Shown: in pieces, positions 7,456-16,788 of the stretch | Numbering within the stretch: position 1 is the first letter of the stretch | Layout of the letters: each line of letters begins with the position of its first letter | Source of the DNA: G963662675 sp963676845 | GTDB taxonomy: Bacteria; Bacteroidota; Bacteroidia; Bacteroidales; Prolixibacteraceae | NCBI GenBank assembly: GCA_963676845.2 | Contig: CAXXKK010000019.1 | Location: forward strand, 1 to 64,000 | Reading direction: 5' to 3' | DNA length: 64,000 bases | The notes under the pieces: generated by a model | What the model was told of the DNA's origin: nothing | The model's database searches: none | Seen by the model: only the letters and a program-made list of their open reading frames with translations | Translations under genes and position numbers: made by a program

Positions 7456-7827
7456 CTACTCTCCCAACTCCTCAACTGCATCTTTTAAAAAATCGCGGGT
7501 GTAGTAATCGTCATCAACGATCTCTCCATTCCAGGTGATGATATCCAGATCAATGGTTCGGGGGCCGAATTTAGGAAGGCTGCGATCTCGTCCCAGTTTA
7601 TCTTCAAGTTGTTTTAGGAAAATACGGAAATCATTTTGTGGCAAGTCTGTTTTTAGCTTTACAGCTCCGTTTACAAAATCTGCCTGGTCGGTAATCCCAA
7701 TTGGTTTGGTCTTTATAAATGACGATTGCCTAATAAGATTAGTTGAATCTCCCATCAACTTAATTGCAAGAGCAATATTCTCATCCGGATTAATATTCGA
7801 TCCTATTCCAACAATACAGGTATTCAT
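7456..7827 (-). CDS. folK: Short HPPK: 6-hydroxymethyl-7,8-dihydropterin pyrophosphokinase
   Basis: 123 residues. HPPK transfers pyrophosphate from ATP to hydroxymethyldihydropterin in folate synthesis. Visible motifs are GIGSNINP near the N-terminus and LGRDRSLPKFGPRTIDLDIITW (about 78-99), containing the R-x-x-x-x-x-GPRTIDLD metal and ATP site. At 123 residues it is shorter than the usual 155-165: the C-terminal segment after DLDII is compressed. It is the last gene of a minus-strand set after folX and folM, with an 88-bp gap. It may be a genuine short form or serve a related pterin. Confidence 0.8.
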   Translation of the reverse strand: MNTCIVGIGSNINPDENIALAIKLMGDSTNLIRQSSFIKTKPIGITDQADFVNGAVKLKTDLPQNDFRIFLKQLEDKLGRDRSLPKFGPRTIDLDIITWNGEIVDDDYYTRDFLKDAVEELGE

Positions 7828-7915
7828 TCGTTTATCATTGCTTATTTTTTAAGGTAACTCATGGAACTCGCATCTTAATCTTTAATTTTCATGGAGAATC
7901 TCTTGCGTGCTCGTT

Positions 7916-8269
7916 TCATCTACTTCTCTCCATTTCAAAAGAAACTGACTCTGCAAAACGCAATGCATGGGGTTTGTCCACTTCAACCTTTGCCCAGCGG
8001 ACACGCTCATCTTCCATTATCAAATCAAGAATATTATTGGTTAGTACTTCCAATAACTTAAAGCGTCCTTCCTGCACATAAGTTATCACCTTTTTAGTAA
8101 TCGACTTGTAATCATAAATCCCTTCCGGTTCATCCATAACAAGTGCCCCTTCAGGAATTGTCGTTTCAATTTCGAGATTAATTATTACATCCTGTTTGTT
8201 TACCAATTCATCAGGATTAAATCCGATATAAGTCCTGATTAATAGATTCTTTACCCGAATTTTTGCCAT
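7916..8269 (-). CDS. folX: Dihydroneopterin triphosphate 2'-epimerase / dihydroneopterin aldolase family, FolX-like
   Basis: 117 residues from the ATG (MAKIRVKNLL). A GTG nine bases upstream, abutting the folM stop, is an alternative start. The sequence resembles Escherichia coli FolX along its length (IRxKNLxxRTxIGF, NKQDVIIN, a tract ending RFxLLExLT, VEVDKPHALRFAESVS) more than FolB. FolX converts dihydroneopterin triphosphate to dihydromonapterin triphosphate; the aldolase fold is shared with FolB, so an aldolase role cannot be excluded. It is immediately downstream of a FolM-like reductase, which supports the FolX call. Confidence 0.8.
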   Translation of the reverse strand: MAKIRVKNLLIRTYIGFNPDELVNKQDVIINLEIETTIPEGALVMDEPEGIYDYKSITKKVITYVQEGRFKLLEVLTNNILDLIMEDERVRWAKVEVDKPHALRFAESVSFEMERSR

Positions 8270-8278
8270 ATGATTCAC

Positions 8279-9007
8279 TTATATTTTGACACCCAGATTT
8301 TCGCCACCGTCGCAAAATAATAGCTGGCCGGTGAGGTACTCGTTTTCAATGATATAATCCAAACTTTTTAAGATAGGTTCTACTCCCCCGGGAACTTTCA
8401 TCGGAATCTTCTTTGCCAGTTCCAGGATGTAATCTTCGCCCTTATCTTCCGGGGGTAAAGTAACTCCCGGAGCTATAGCATTTACCCGAATCCGGGGGGC
8501 AAACTCCAATGCTGCCATCTTTGTTAACTCCCATAAGGTTTTCTTGGAAAGACTATACGCTGCATAATCTGATTTATTCGTTGAGATTCGGGTGTCAACC
8601 AAATTCACAATCAACCCCTCATCAGTCAATCTTGCAAAATCCCTCATCAGTAAAAATGGCGCCTTAAAGTTTACCATCATCTGCCGCTCAAGCAGGTCAA
8701 TATGAGTTCCACTTATCGCCGATGGCTCAAACACCGAAGCATTATTAACCAGCAAGTCTATTTGTCCCATTATCCGGTTAATTTCAGGCAAAAGCGATTC
8801 TACAGCAATCGAATTATTTAAGTCTGCCTGAAACAAAAAGAAATCATGTCCGGGATAACTTTCCTGCAGATCATCCTGTAAAATTTTAGCTTCATCATCG
8901 GACCTGTTATAATGCAAAGCCAAACTCCATCCATCAGATGCCAGGTGATGCGCAATTTCTTTACCCACTCGTTTTGCCGAACCGGTTATCAATGCTACTT
9001 TTTTCAT
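8279..9007 (-). CDS. folM: SDR-family dihydromonapterin/dihydrofolate reductase, FolM-like
   Basis: 242 residues with a Rossmann fold. TGSAKRVGKEIA (about 8-19) is the NADPH-binding motif; its Arg is typical of FolM and pteridine reductases. LVNNASVF (about 88-95) and YxxxK (YSLSK, about 157-161) are SDR signatures. FolM reduces dihydromonapterin to tetrahydromonapterin. It sits directly ahead of folX and folK on the minus strand with a gap of a few bases, an arrangement that suggests a pterin operon. Other SDR substrates remain possible, but the neighbourhood makes FolM the best call. Confidence 0.8.
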   Translation of the reverse strand: MKKVALITGSAKRVGKEIAHHLASDGWSLALHYNRSDDEAKILQDDLQESYPGHDFFLFQADLNNSIAVESLLPEINRIMGQIDLLVNNASVFEPSAISGTHIDLLERQMMVNFKAPFLLMRDFARLTDEGLIVNLVDTRISTNKSDYAAYSLSKKTLWELTKMAALEFAPRIRVNAIAPGVTLPPEDKGEDYILELAKKIPMKVPGGVEPILKSLDYIIENEYLTGQLLFCDGGENLGVKI

Positions 9008-9224
9008 TCAAGCTTTTTTTAAAGATAATAATCTATCCCCATAATAAGAATAATGCTTTATACTGGAAAATGTTTACAAAGTTGCCCACCCCTTAGCAGG
9101 AACAACCCATTTTACCAAATATATTTTTAAAACATTTTACGGAAGAAAATGTTAGTTCTCTGAAACCTCCAGACTTAAAATTCCGAAATAATAGATAGAA
9201 CCTTTATTCTTAAAAATAATAATC

Positions 9225-10325
9225 ATGGGAGATAAACTAGTCACAATTGCTTTATTACCTTATCATAAAGCAGAGCTTCTTCGCAGCATGCTTGAAGCTG
9301 AAAATATTGAATGCACTCTGGAAAATATCAATCTTATACAGGGAGCTGTGGCCTCAGGAGTTAAAGTCCGCATACATGAAGAAAACCTCAAAGATGCATA
9401 TCCCATTCTGGATAAACTGCTTGGGAAAAAGACACAAGAGAAAAGGAAAACAGAAGAGACAGTCATCGTTCCTGTAGACTTCTCAAACTATTCTTTTAAA
9501 GCAGCTTTAATGGCTTTCGAAATCGCTCAAAAGCTTAGTTTGAAGATGATCTTCTTCCATGTAATTCCTCAACCCGACTTTTTCACAATCCCATATTCTG
9601 ATGTCGTTGCCTTCAACTCTGGACTTTATGAACACTTAAAAGAACAGGAAGAGTTTGCCAACGAAGAATTCAAAAAATTCCTGGACAAGTTAACCGATCA
9701 CATAGGCCTTGAAAACTGGAAGAAAATCAAATCGGAACATATTGTAAAAATGGGGTATCCGGAAGATGACATTATTTATTTCACACAGAAGCATCCTCCC
9801 CGCCTCATTGTAATGGGAATAAAAGGTCCATCAAATGAAAAGCTTGACATCATAGGAAGCACCACCGCCGGAGTCATTTATAAAGCTGAAGTACCTGTTT
9901 TGGTAATTCCGGAGAAAGCTCCAATACTCAACCTGGGAGCTGTAAAGAAAGTGCTATATGCTACCAATTTTGATGAAAACGATTTTGTATCAATAAACAA
10001 GCTTCTAGGTCTGTTAATACCTTTTGAAACAACAATCGATTGTCTCCATATCGGGAAAACAGACGATAAAGTATGGAATGAAGCTAAACTGGAAAGCATG
10101 AGCAATGACCTAAAAGTCAATTATCCGGATGCCTCAATATCATGTGCTATAAGACAAGGAGATAACATACTTGAAGAGATTGACAAATATATCGAGGAGA
10201 ACAGTTGCGATGTGTTATCTCTCACAACTCATAAGCGAAATATGCTAACCCGGATTTTTAATCCAAGCATTGCCCGTAAAATGGTATTTCATGCCAAAAC
10301 ACCGATTTTGGTATTTCACTCATGA
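9225..10325 (+). CDS. Universal stress protein: DUF2007-like domain plus tandem UspA domains
   Basis: 366 residues, three modules. Residues 1-70 resemble DUF2007 (signal-transducing protein-like: LLPYHKAELLRSMLEAENIEC ...). The first Usp domain (about 78-227) starts VIVPVDFS and retains the ATP-binding signature G-2x-G-9x-GS (MGIKGPSNEKLDIIGS). The second Usp domain (about 237-366) lacks the glycine signature (LSLTTHKRNMLTRIFNPS), so only one site probably binds nucleotide. Divergent from folM across a 217-bp gap that must hold both promoters. Its role in stress survival is inferred from the family. Confidence 0.85.
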   Translation: MGDKLVTIALLPYHKAELLRSMLEAENIECTLENINLIQGAVASGVKVRIHEENLKDAYPILDKLLGKKTQEKRKTEETVIVPVDFSNYSFKAALMAFEIAQKLSLKMIFFHVIPQPDFFTIPYSDVVAFNSGLYEHLKEQEEFANEEFKKFLDKLTDHIGLENWKKIKSEHIVKMGYPEDDIIYFTQKHPPRLIVMGIKGPSNEKLDIIGSTTAGVIYKAEVPVLVIPEKAPILNLGAVKKVLYATNFDENDFVSINKLLGLLIPFETTIDCLHIGKTDDKVWNEAKLESMSNDLKVNYPDASISCAIRQGDNILEEIDKYIEENSCDVLSLTTHKRNMLTRIFNPSIARKMVFHAKTPILVFHS

Positions 10326-10348
10326 AGAAGAATCAAGAGTCAAGAACT

Positions 10349-10404
10349 AAGAACCAAGATACTGGAACCAGGATTTCTTTCTTGGCTCTAGTATCTTGGT
10401 TCTT
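10349..10404. terminator. Long hairpin between convergent usp and ribE genes, with 7-bp sequence periodicity
   Basis: 18-bp arms (10349-10366 and 10387-10404) pair at 17 positions. From about 10331 the sequence also runs in loose 7-base units (AATCAAG, AGTCAAG, AACTAAG, AACCAAG ...), mirrored on the other arm. It probably terminates transcription from both sides. The heptamer texture suggests a repeat-derived element. Confidence 0.6.
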
Positions 10405-10408
10405 TGCT

Positions 10409-11017
10409 CTATTTAAAAGTATTTAACTTACTTAAGTATTTCCCAATTATATCAAATTCGAGGTTCACAACAGATCCAACCTCAAACGTGTGGAAGTTCG
10501 TTTCATTATAAGTATAAGGAATAATGGCCACCTGAAATGAATTGTCTTTTGAGTTCACCACAGTCAGGCTAACACCATTTACAGTAACCGAACCTTTTTC
10601 TACGGTCATGTAACCCTGCTGAGCTTTCGATTTGTCAAACTCATACTCAAAAGTAAAGTACCAGCTTCCATCAGCTTCCTCTACTTTTGTACAGGTTGCA
10701 GTCTGGTCAACATGTCCCTGAACAATGTGTCCGTCCAGTCGTCCATTCATCATCATGCTGCGTTCCAGGTTTACCTTTGTACCAACCTCCCAGTAGCCCA
10801 GGTTTGTTTTCAAAATTGTTTCTTTTATCGCAGTAACGGTATATGTTTTTGCATCATTGTCAATCTTTACAACAGTAAGGCAAACCCCGTTATGCGAAAG
10901 GCTTTGATCAATCTTCAGCTCGTCCACAAATGAACAGTTTAGCGTAAAATGATAATTCTCCTGGTCTTTTTCTATGGCTTTTACAACACCATATTCTTCC
11001 ACTATTCCTGAAAACAT
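10409..11017 (-). CDS. ribE: Riboflavin synthase, alpha subunit
   Basis: 202 residues, the usual length. It dismutates two 6,7-dimethyl-8-ribityllumazine molecules to riboflavin. Two lumazine-binding barrels are visible: 1-97 (starts MFSGIVEEYG, with NGVCLTV) and 98-200 (GHVDQTA, then NGVSLTVV). Single gene on the minus strand; I see no FMN riboswitch in the 95 bases upstream. Confidence 0.95.
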   Translation of the reverse strand: MFSGIVEEYGVVKAIEKDQENYHFTLNCSFVDELKIDQSLSHNGVCLTVVKIDNDAKTYTVTAIKETILKTNLGYWEVGTKVNLERSMMMNGRLDGHIVQGHVDQTATCTKVEEADGSWYFTFEYEFDKSKAQQGYMTVEKGSVTVNGVSLTVVNSKDNSFQVAIIPYTYNETNFHTFEVGSVVNLEFDIIGKYLSKLNTFK

Positions 11018-11073
11018 AAACTACTTGATTTTAATTTGCTGCGAAGTTACCGATTTCCCATCAAATGTTGAAA

Positions 11074-11102
11074 CAAAAAAAGCGGATGCTTAACACCCGC
11101 TT
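11074..11102 (-). terminator. Intrinsic terminator of the 143-residue protein gene
   Basis: Minus strand AAGCGGGTG-TTAAG-CATCCGCTT, a 9-bp stem with one G-U pair, followed by a T-run. It lies 11 bases past the stop of the upstream minus-strand gene and separates it from ribE. Confidence 0.85.
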
Positions 11103-11112
11103 AATCTTAACT

Positions 11113-11544
11113 TTAATTCTTTATTCTTTTCTGTTGATGTTCATTAAAGAACTCCCGGGTACGTGCTATCATTTGCCTTTCAGTTACTGAGTCAGAGTTT
11201 TCTACTCCAGCTAATTTACTGTTAAGATCATGATTTTTACGAATCTCTCTCTCCAACCAGTCCTTCGTTGTTGAAGGACCAAATATAAATATCTTATCAG
11301 CCTCTTTGAGATTGTTCATGACCAGGTGAAAGTAACTTGAAAGTTGATGTTTTTTACGCTCCAGGTGAGCTTTGTCACGATTAGAAAGCATTCCTCCCAA
11401 TCGGTGGAACCCTTTCTTTTCACCACGAAAACGAACACGATGCTCAACATCTGAATCTATGCGTGATACAGATTCGCCTTGTTCATCTAAAGAAATTAAA
11501 AATGCTTTTTCACTATCCAGCCATACGCCCATTTCCTTTTCCAT
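11113..11544 (-). CDS. Small protein resembling bacterial eRF1-domain (baeRF-type) proteins, function unknown
   Basis: 143 residues, soluble, no signal peptide. The N-terminal strand GVWLDSEKAFLISL and the later IFIFGPSTTKDWLEREI and VENSDSVTERQMIARTREFF recall the C-terminal eRF1-like/ribonuclease-fold domain found in archaeal and bacterial translation-related proteins. That match is by eye and uncertain. Basic and lysine-rich in the middle. It is a single-gene unit with its own terminator. Function should be treated as unknown. Confidence 0.6.
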   Translation of the reverse strand: MEKEMGVWLDSEKAFLISLDEQGESVSRIDSDVEHRVRFRGEKKGFHRLGGMLSNRDKAHLERKKHQLSSYFHLVMNNLKEADKIFIFGPSTTKDWLEREIRKNHDLNSKLAGVENSDSVTERQMIARTREFFNEHQQKRIKN

Positions 11545-11784
11545 AACTTCGATTTATTTTTTGATTGAATTGTAAAATGGTAATACATAAAAGAACAAAA
11601 GTTGTAAAGTGTATACGCACTTAAAAGGATAAAGTATACTTGTGTACGTACTTAATTTTGCTTAGAGCAAGATAAGATTTATCAATACATAGGCAGCACT
11701 CACCTCCTCTCAACAAATAATTATAGATCAACACAATACAACACTTCTCATATTTTCATAATAGTTAATTATTTATTAAATTGT

Positions 11785-14700
11785 ATGTCAGCAACAAAAT
11801 TAACTGGTGATATGAAAGACTCAAAGGACAACTCACCGAAGAGTGGCCACAAACAATCTCCCAAAGATGAAGACTTTCATGCATTAATGTTAAGATTCCG
11901 TTCAACACTCGATCATATGCTGGAAGGGTGCCAATTAATTGGATTCGACTGGAAATACCTGTATCTAAATAAAACAGCAGAAATTCATAATCGTCGTTCA
12001 AATCAAGAATTGCTAGGAAAGAAATATATGGATGCCTGGCCCGGAATTGAAAAAATGGAAGTTTTTCAACTCATGAAAGATTGCATGGAAAACCGGGAGC
12101 CACATCAAATGGAAAATAAATTTGAATACGCAGATGGTTCCATTGGATGGTTCAACCTAAACATACAACCAGTTCCTGATGGTATTTTTGTTTTATCAAT
12201 CGACATTACAGAACAAAAAACAGCCCAGGAAACTCTGCTTAACCGAGAAAAACTTTACAAACAAGTATTCGAAAACAATCTGGATGCATTGATTCTATCA
12301 AGTCCGGACGGCCAAATAATTGAAGCAAACCCAGCTACAAGCAAATTATTTGGATGGACTAAGAAAGAAATTTGTCAATTAACCCGTAACGACATTCTGG
12401 ATCTTTCTGATCCCAGATTAAGCCGGGCATTAGATTCTCGCAATAGGAAAGGTTTTTTTCACGGTGAGCTAACAGGAGTCCGCAAAGATGGAAGCCACTT
12501 CCCCATTGAACTTGCTTCCAATATTTTCAGAGACAACAAAGGAACCAAACTAACGAGTGCTTTCATACACGACCAGACAAAACAAAAAGAGATAGAAGCA
12601 CAACTTAGAAAAATGAATCGGGTCTATGCTTTAATAAGCCAGATAAATCAGGCCATTGTTAGAATTAAAGATCAGGACAAAATCCTAGAGGAAGCTTGCA
12701 GAATTGCGATTGACCATGGGAAATTCAAAATTTGCATGGAGTGGTCTTATTAATGAAAAAAAACAAACACCTGAACTTATCCATTATTCAGGTAAAAATG
12801 ACGGATTCATTAATGTTATTAAAAAAATGCTTGCAACCTGCAACAAGAGGACATTCTGCCCTGCTTGTGAAGTAATTCATCAGGAAACCTATTATGTATG
12901 CAACAATATAAGGAATCTTAAAGAAGGTGGATTGTGGAAATCAGAAGCCATAAAGCGAGGGTATCTTTCTCTTATCACACTTCCGGTTAGAGTAAACAAT
13001 AGAATAGTTGGTGTTTTTACTCTTTTTTCAGCTGACACCAATTTCTTCAATGAAGAAGAAATTATATTACTTGAGGAAGTCGCTAATGATCTCGGTTTTG
13101 CTCTTGGAGCCATCAAAACAGAAAAAGAACATGAGAAAGCTATTACGGCTTTAAAAGAAAGAGAACAGACTTATAAAATATTAACAGAAGGGATGAAAGA
13201 CGTAGTATGGACAGCAGATCCCGAAACGTTCCAATTTCTGTATGTTAGTCCTTCTGTTGAACAATTACGAGGATATACGTCTGCAGAAGTCATGGCGAAT
13301 CCGATGGATGAATCATTCACTCCAGCCCAGAAAGAAACCCTGTTTAAGAATATTCAAAAGCAAAAGGCTGCTTTTATTTCAGGTGAAATAACTTCTCAAA
13401 ACTATTCCACTCATGAAGTTAAACAGCCCTGTAAAGACGGAACATTTGTGACAACAGAAGTAGTTACAAATTTCATGGTCAATCCTCTTACTAAGCGCAT
13501 CGAGTTACACGGTGTTTCCCGCGACATTACAGAACGTAAAAAAGCAGAAGAGGCTATCATCAATGCAGAACGCCGTTCAAATTTACTAATAGAAAAAGCT
13601 CCTGATGGAATTGTATTAGTTAACGAACAAGGGGAAATAAAATATGCAAGTCCTTCAGCAAGAAGAATATTCGGTTATCCCCAAGATGACTCTCCCTTAC
13701 CAAATCCAAATATTGATACACACCCCGAAGATCTACCTTCAGTACTTAATGTACTTCAAAGAATTACAGAAGATCCTTCATTAGTACTCACTCACACATA
13801 CCGTTTCAAGACATTCCATGGTGATTGGCGTTGGGTAGAAAGTACATTTAGCAACCAATTGGAAGAACCAGCAATCCAAGCTATTATTATTAATTTCAGA
13901 GATGTTACAGAACGAATTGAAACAGAAAAAACTATACAAAATAGCGAATTAAGATTAAGCCGTGCTGAAATTGCATCCTCATCAGGAAACTGGGAACTAC
14001 ACCTGGATACAAGAAAGATGATTGCTTCTAAAGGAGCGATGAAAGTATATGGAGTAAGCAAAAAGAAATGGCTTACGAAGAGGCGAAGCTGTATCCACTA
14101 CCCGAATACAGGCAATACATGGACGATGCTATGAAAGACCTGATTGAGAACCAAATTCCTTACCAGGTTGAATTCAAAATTAGAAAAGAGGATACAAAAG
14201 AAATACGTGACATTTATTCTACAGCCACTTACGATTCAGAGCAACACGTTGTTTTTGGAGTAATTCTGGATGTTACCGAGCTTAAAAAAACAGAAGAAGA
14301 AATAAGAATGCTCGGAAATGCAATCCATCAAAGTCCTTCAGCAATAGTAATTACAAATTCAAGTGGGGAAATTATATTCGTAAACTCAAAATTTACAGAG
14401 ATGACACTGTATCCGTTCTCCGAAATCCAAGGGAAAAAACCTCACATCTTCTATCCGGGATATATACCGGAAAATGAATTAAAAAAAATGTGGGATAAAC
14501 TGCAGAATAATGGTATGTGGAAAGGTGAATACTTAAACGAAAGAAAAGATAAAAGTCAATATTGGACTGCAGTAACAATTTCACCATTATTTGATAAAAA
14601 AGGAGGACATTGTAATTATATTTTGGTGATGGAAGACATTACTCTTAAAAGACAATTGAGAGAAGAACTTATTCATGCAAAAGAAAAGGCTGAAGAAGCT

Positions 14701-15408
14701 GACAAATTAAAGACTTCATTTTTGGCCAATATGAGTCATGAAATCCGCACTCCACTAAATAGTATACTAGGCTTCTCAAGCTTATTATCAAATACCGATT
14801 TTTCGGTAAATGAAAAAAACGATTTCATTCAACGCATAAAAATAAGTGGGGAAAATCTACTCGCGATAGTATCAAATGTCATGGACATCTCTAAGCTTGA
14901 AGCCGGACAAATGAAAATTCTCGATTCAACAATCCAATTGTATAAGTTTATTCAAGATTTCTATGATCAATATTTATACAAAGTTGAAAATTTGAATATC
15001 GATTTTCAATTGGATGCAAATATCAATGAACAAACCTTTATTATTAGCGATGAAACAAAGATTAGGCAAGTATTGACAAACCTGGTTGAAAATGCATTGA
15101 AATTTACCCAAGAAGGATATATCGCTATCGGAGTTAGCGAATCAAGATCAAATGGACACATAACATTCTACGTAGAAGACACAGGTATTGGCATACCTGA
15201 AGAATATCATAAAATGATTTTTGAACGATTCCGGCAAGTTGAAATGTCTGAGACCCGACAATTCGGAGGCAATGGTTTAGGACTGGCAATTTCAAAAAAC
15301 CTGGTTGAGATGTTAGGCGGTAAAATATGGCTTGAATCAGAATTTGGGAAAGGTTCAACATTTCATTTTACAATTCCCAAACAAATAGCTTCTGAGAATA
15401 AAAACTAG
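11785..15408 (+). pseudogene. Multi-PAS/GAF sensor histidine kinase, interrupted by two frameshifts
   Basis: Three overlapping frames (11785-12753, 12704-14134, 14068-15408) are pieces of one kinase of about 1,207 residues. Domains in order: PAS (30-150), PAS (155-270), GAF (275-440), PAS (460-590), PAS (595-710), PAS (720-840), PAS (840-960), HisKA with phospho-acceptor His about 985 in NMSHEIRTPLN, and HATPase (N-box NLVENALKF, G1 DTGIGI, G2 GNGLGLAI). The first shift fits one extra A at 12727-12730 (restores HGKFKFAWSGLI). The second fits one missing A at 14060-14064 (restores SKKEMAYEEA). There are no transmembrane segments and no receiver domain. Every fragment is well conserved, so recent mutation or sequencing error is likelier than long decay. 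Confidence 0.85.
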
Positions 15409-15528
15409 ATTACATTAACAAATTAATGCTCTCGTGATACCACAAAAGCATTAATCTATTAAAATGTATTTCAAAGATATAGCTCAACAATAGATCACAA
15501 CTAAAAGTTTATTGTTGAACTCGACCTA

Positions 15529-16584
15529 CTATCTTTTTTGATATTGATTTTCGTAATATTTCTGGTAATCACCACTCGTTACATTTTTCAACCATTCTTC
15601 GTTCTCAAGATACCAGTCAATAGTTTTCTCAAGACCTTCTTCAAACTGCAGGCTAGGAACCCAATTTAGCTCCTTTTGCAACTTTGTAGAGTCAATGGCA
15701 TATCGTAAATCATGTCCGGCCCGATCTTTTACATAAGTAATCAGCTTTTCAGAAGTTCCCGGTTCCCGATTTAATTTTTGATCTAAAATACTACACATCA
15801 ACTTAATCAGGTCGATATTTGTCCACTCATTATGACCACCAATATTGTAAGTTTCACCAACTTTCCCTTGATGATAAATAACATCAATTGCACGGGCATG
15901 ATCCTCCACCCACAGCCAATCTCGTATGTTTTCACCTTTCCCATATACTGGAAGTGGTTTATTATTTCTGATGTTATTAATAAAAAGAGGGATTAGCTTT
16001 TCGGGGAATTGATAAGACCCGTAATTATTAGAGCAGTTAGAAACTAAAGTTGGCAAACCAAAAGTATCGCAATAAGCACGAACGAAGTGGTCTGAACTTG
16101 CTTTCGATGCCGAATAAGGACTGTGGGGATCGTACTTGGTTGTTTCCGTAAACATGCCCTCATCTCCCAGTGATCCATATACCTCATCAGTTGAAATATG
16201 ATAGAATAGTTTATCTTTAACATTATCCTGCCAAACACTTCGGGCAGCATTTAACAAGTTTACCGTCCCAATTACATTCGTAAATACGAATTCCGTTGGA
16301 TTTGAAATAGAACGATCAACATGCGACTCGGCAGCTAAATGAATAACTCCATCAAACTGTTTCTCCCGAAACAATTTCAACATAGCTTCGCTATCTACAA
16401 TATCGGCTTTTACAAACTCGTAATTAGGCTTGTCTTCTATATCTTTCAGATTAGCTAAATTCCCTGCATAAGTAAGCTTGTCAAGGTTTACAATTTTATA
16501 ATCAGGGTATTTATTTACAAACAATCGAACAACGTGAGAACCAATAAAGCCAGCTCCTCCTGTGATTAATATTGTCTTATTCAT
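15529..16584 (-). CDS. rfbB: dTDP-glucose 4,6-dehydratase
   Basis: 351 residues. Converts dTDP-glucose to dTDP-4-keto-6-deoxyglucose, the branch point for rhamnose and other deoxysugars of surface glycans. Extended SDR: GGAGFIGSH (8-16) binds NAD, STDEVYGSL carries the Asp-Glu catalytic pair, and YSASKAS carries the Tyr and Lys. NNYGSYQFPEKLIP and the C-terminal substrate loop are intact. No rfbA, C or D lies beside it, so partners must be elsewhere. Confidence 0.95.
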   Translation of the reverse strand: MNKTILITGGAGFIGSHVVRLFVNKYPDYKIVNLDKLTYAGNLANLKDIEDKPNYEFVKADIVDSEAMLKLFREKQFDGVIHLAAESHVDRSISNPTEFVFTNVIGTVNLLNAARSVWQDNVKDKLFYHISTDEVYGSLGDEGMFTETTKYDPHSPYSASKASSDHFVRAYCDTFGLPTLVSNCSNNYGSYQFPEKLIPLFINNIRNNKPLPVYGKGENIRDWLWVEDHARAIDVIYHQGKVGETYNIGGHNEWTNIDLIKLMCSILDQKLNREPGTSEKLITYVKDRAGHDLRYAIDSTKLQKELNWVPSLQFEEGLEKTIDWYLENEEWLKNVTSGDYQKYYENQYQKR

Positions 16585-16717
16585 TTTTATTTCGGTTAAA
16601 TTTCAGTTGATGCGAATTTTATAATTAAATCATTAACTGCTTTCAAGAAATTTTACTCAAAAATAAGTGTTTCCATTAAGAAAGGAAAAATAAATATTGA
16701 AAACCAAAAATCCTTAA

Positions 16718-16762
16718 CAAAACAAACCCCTGCCAACCATTTAAAATGATTTACGCAGGGGC
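16718..16762 (-). terminator. Terminator of the efflux operon
   Basis: Minus strand GCCCCTGC...GCAGGGG with an inner complementary AAATCATTTTAAATGGTT, followed by TTTGTTTTG. It is located 26-70 bases after the TolC-like gene, the last gene of the operon. Confidence 0.8.
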
Positions 16763-16788
16763 TTTCTGTTTCTAGTTCTGAACTTATA

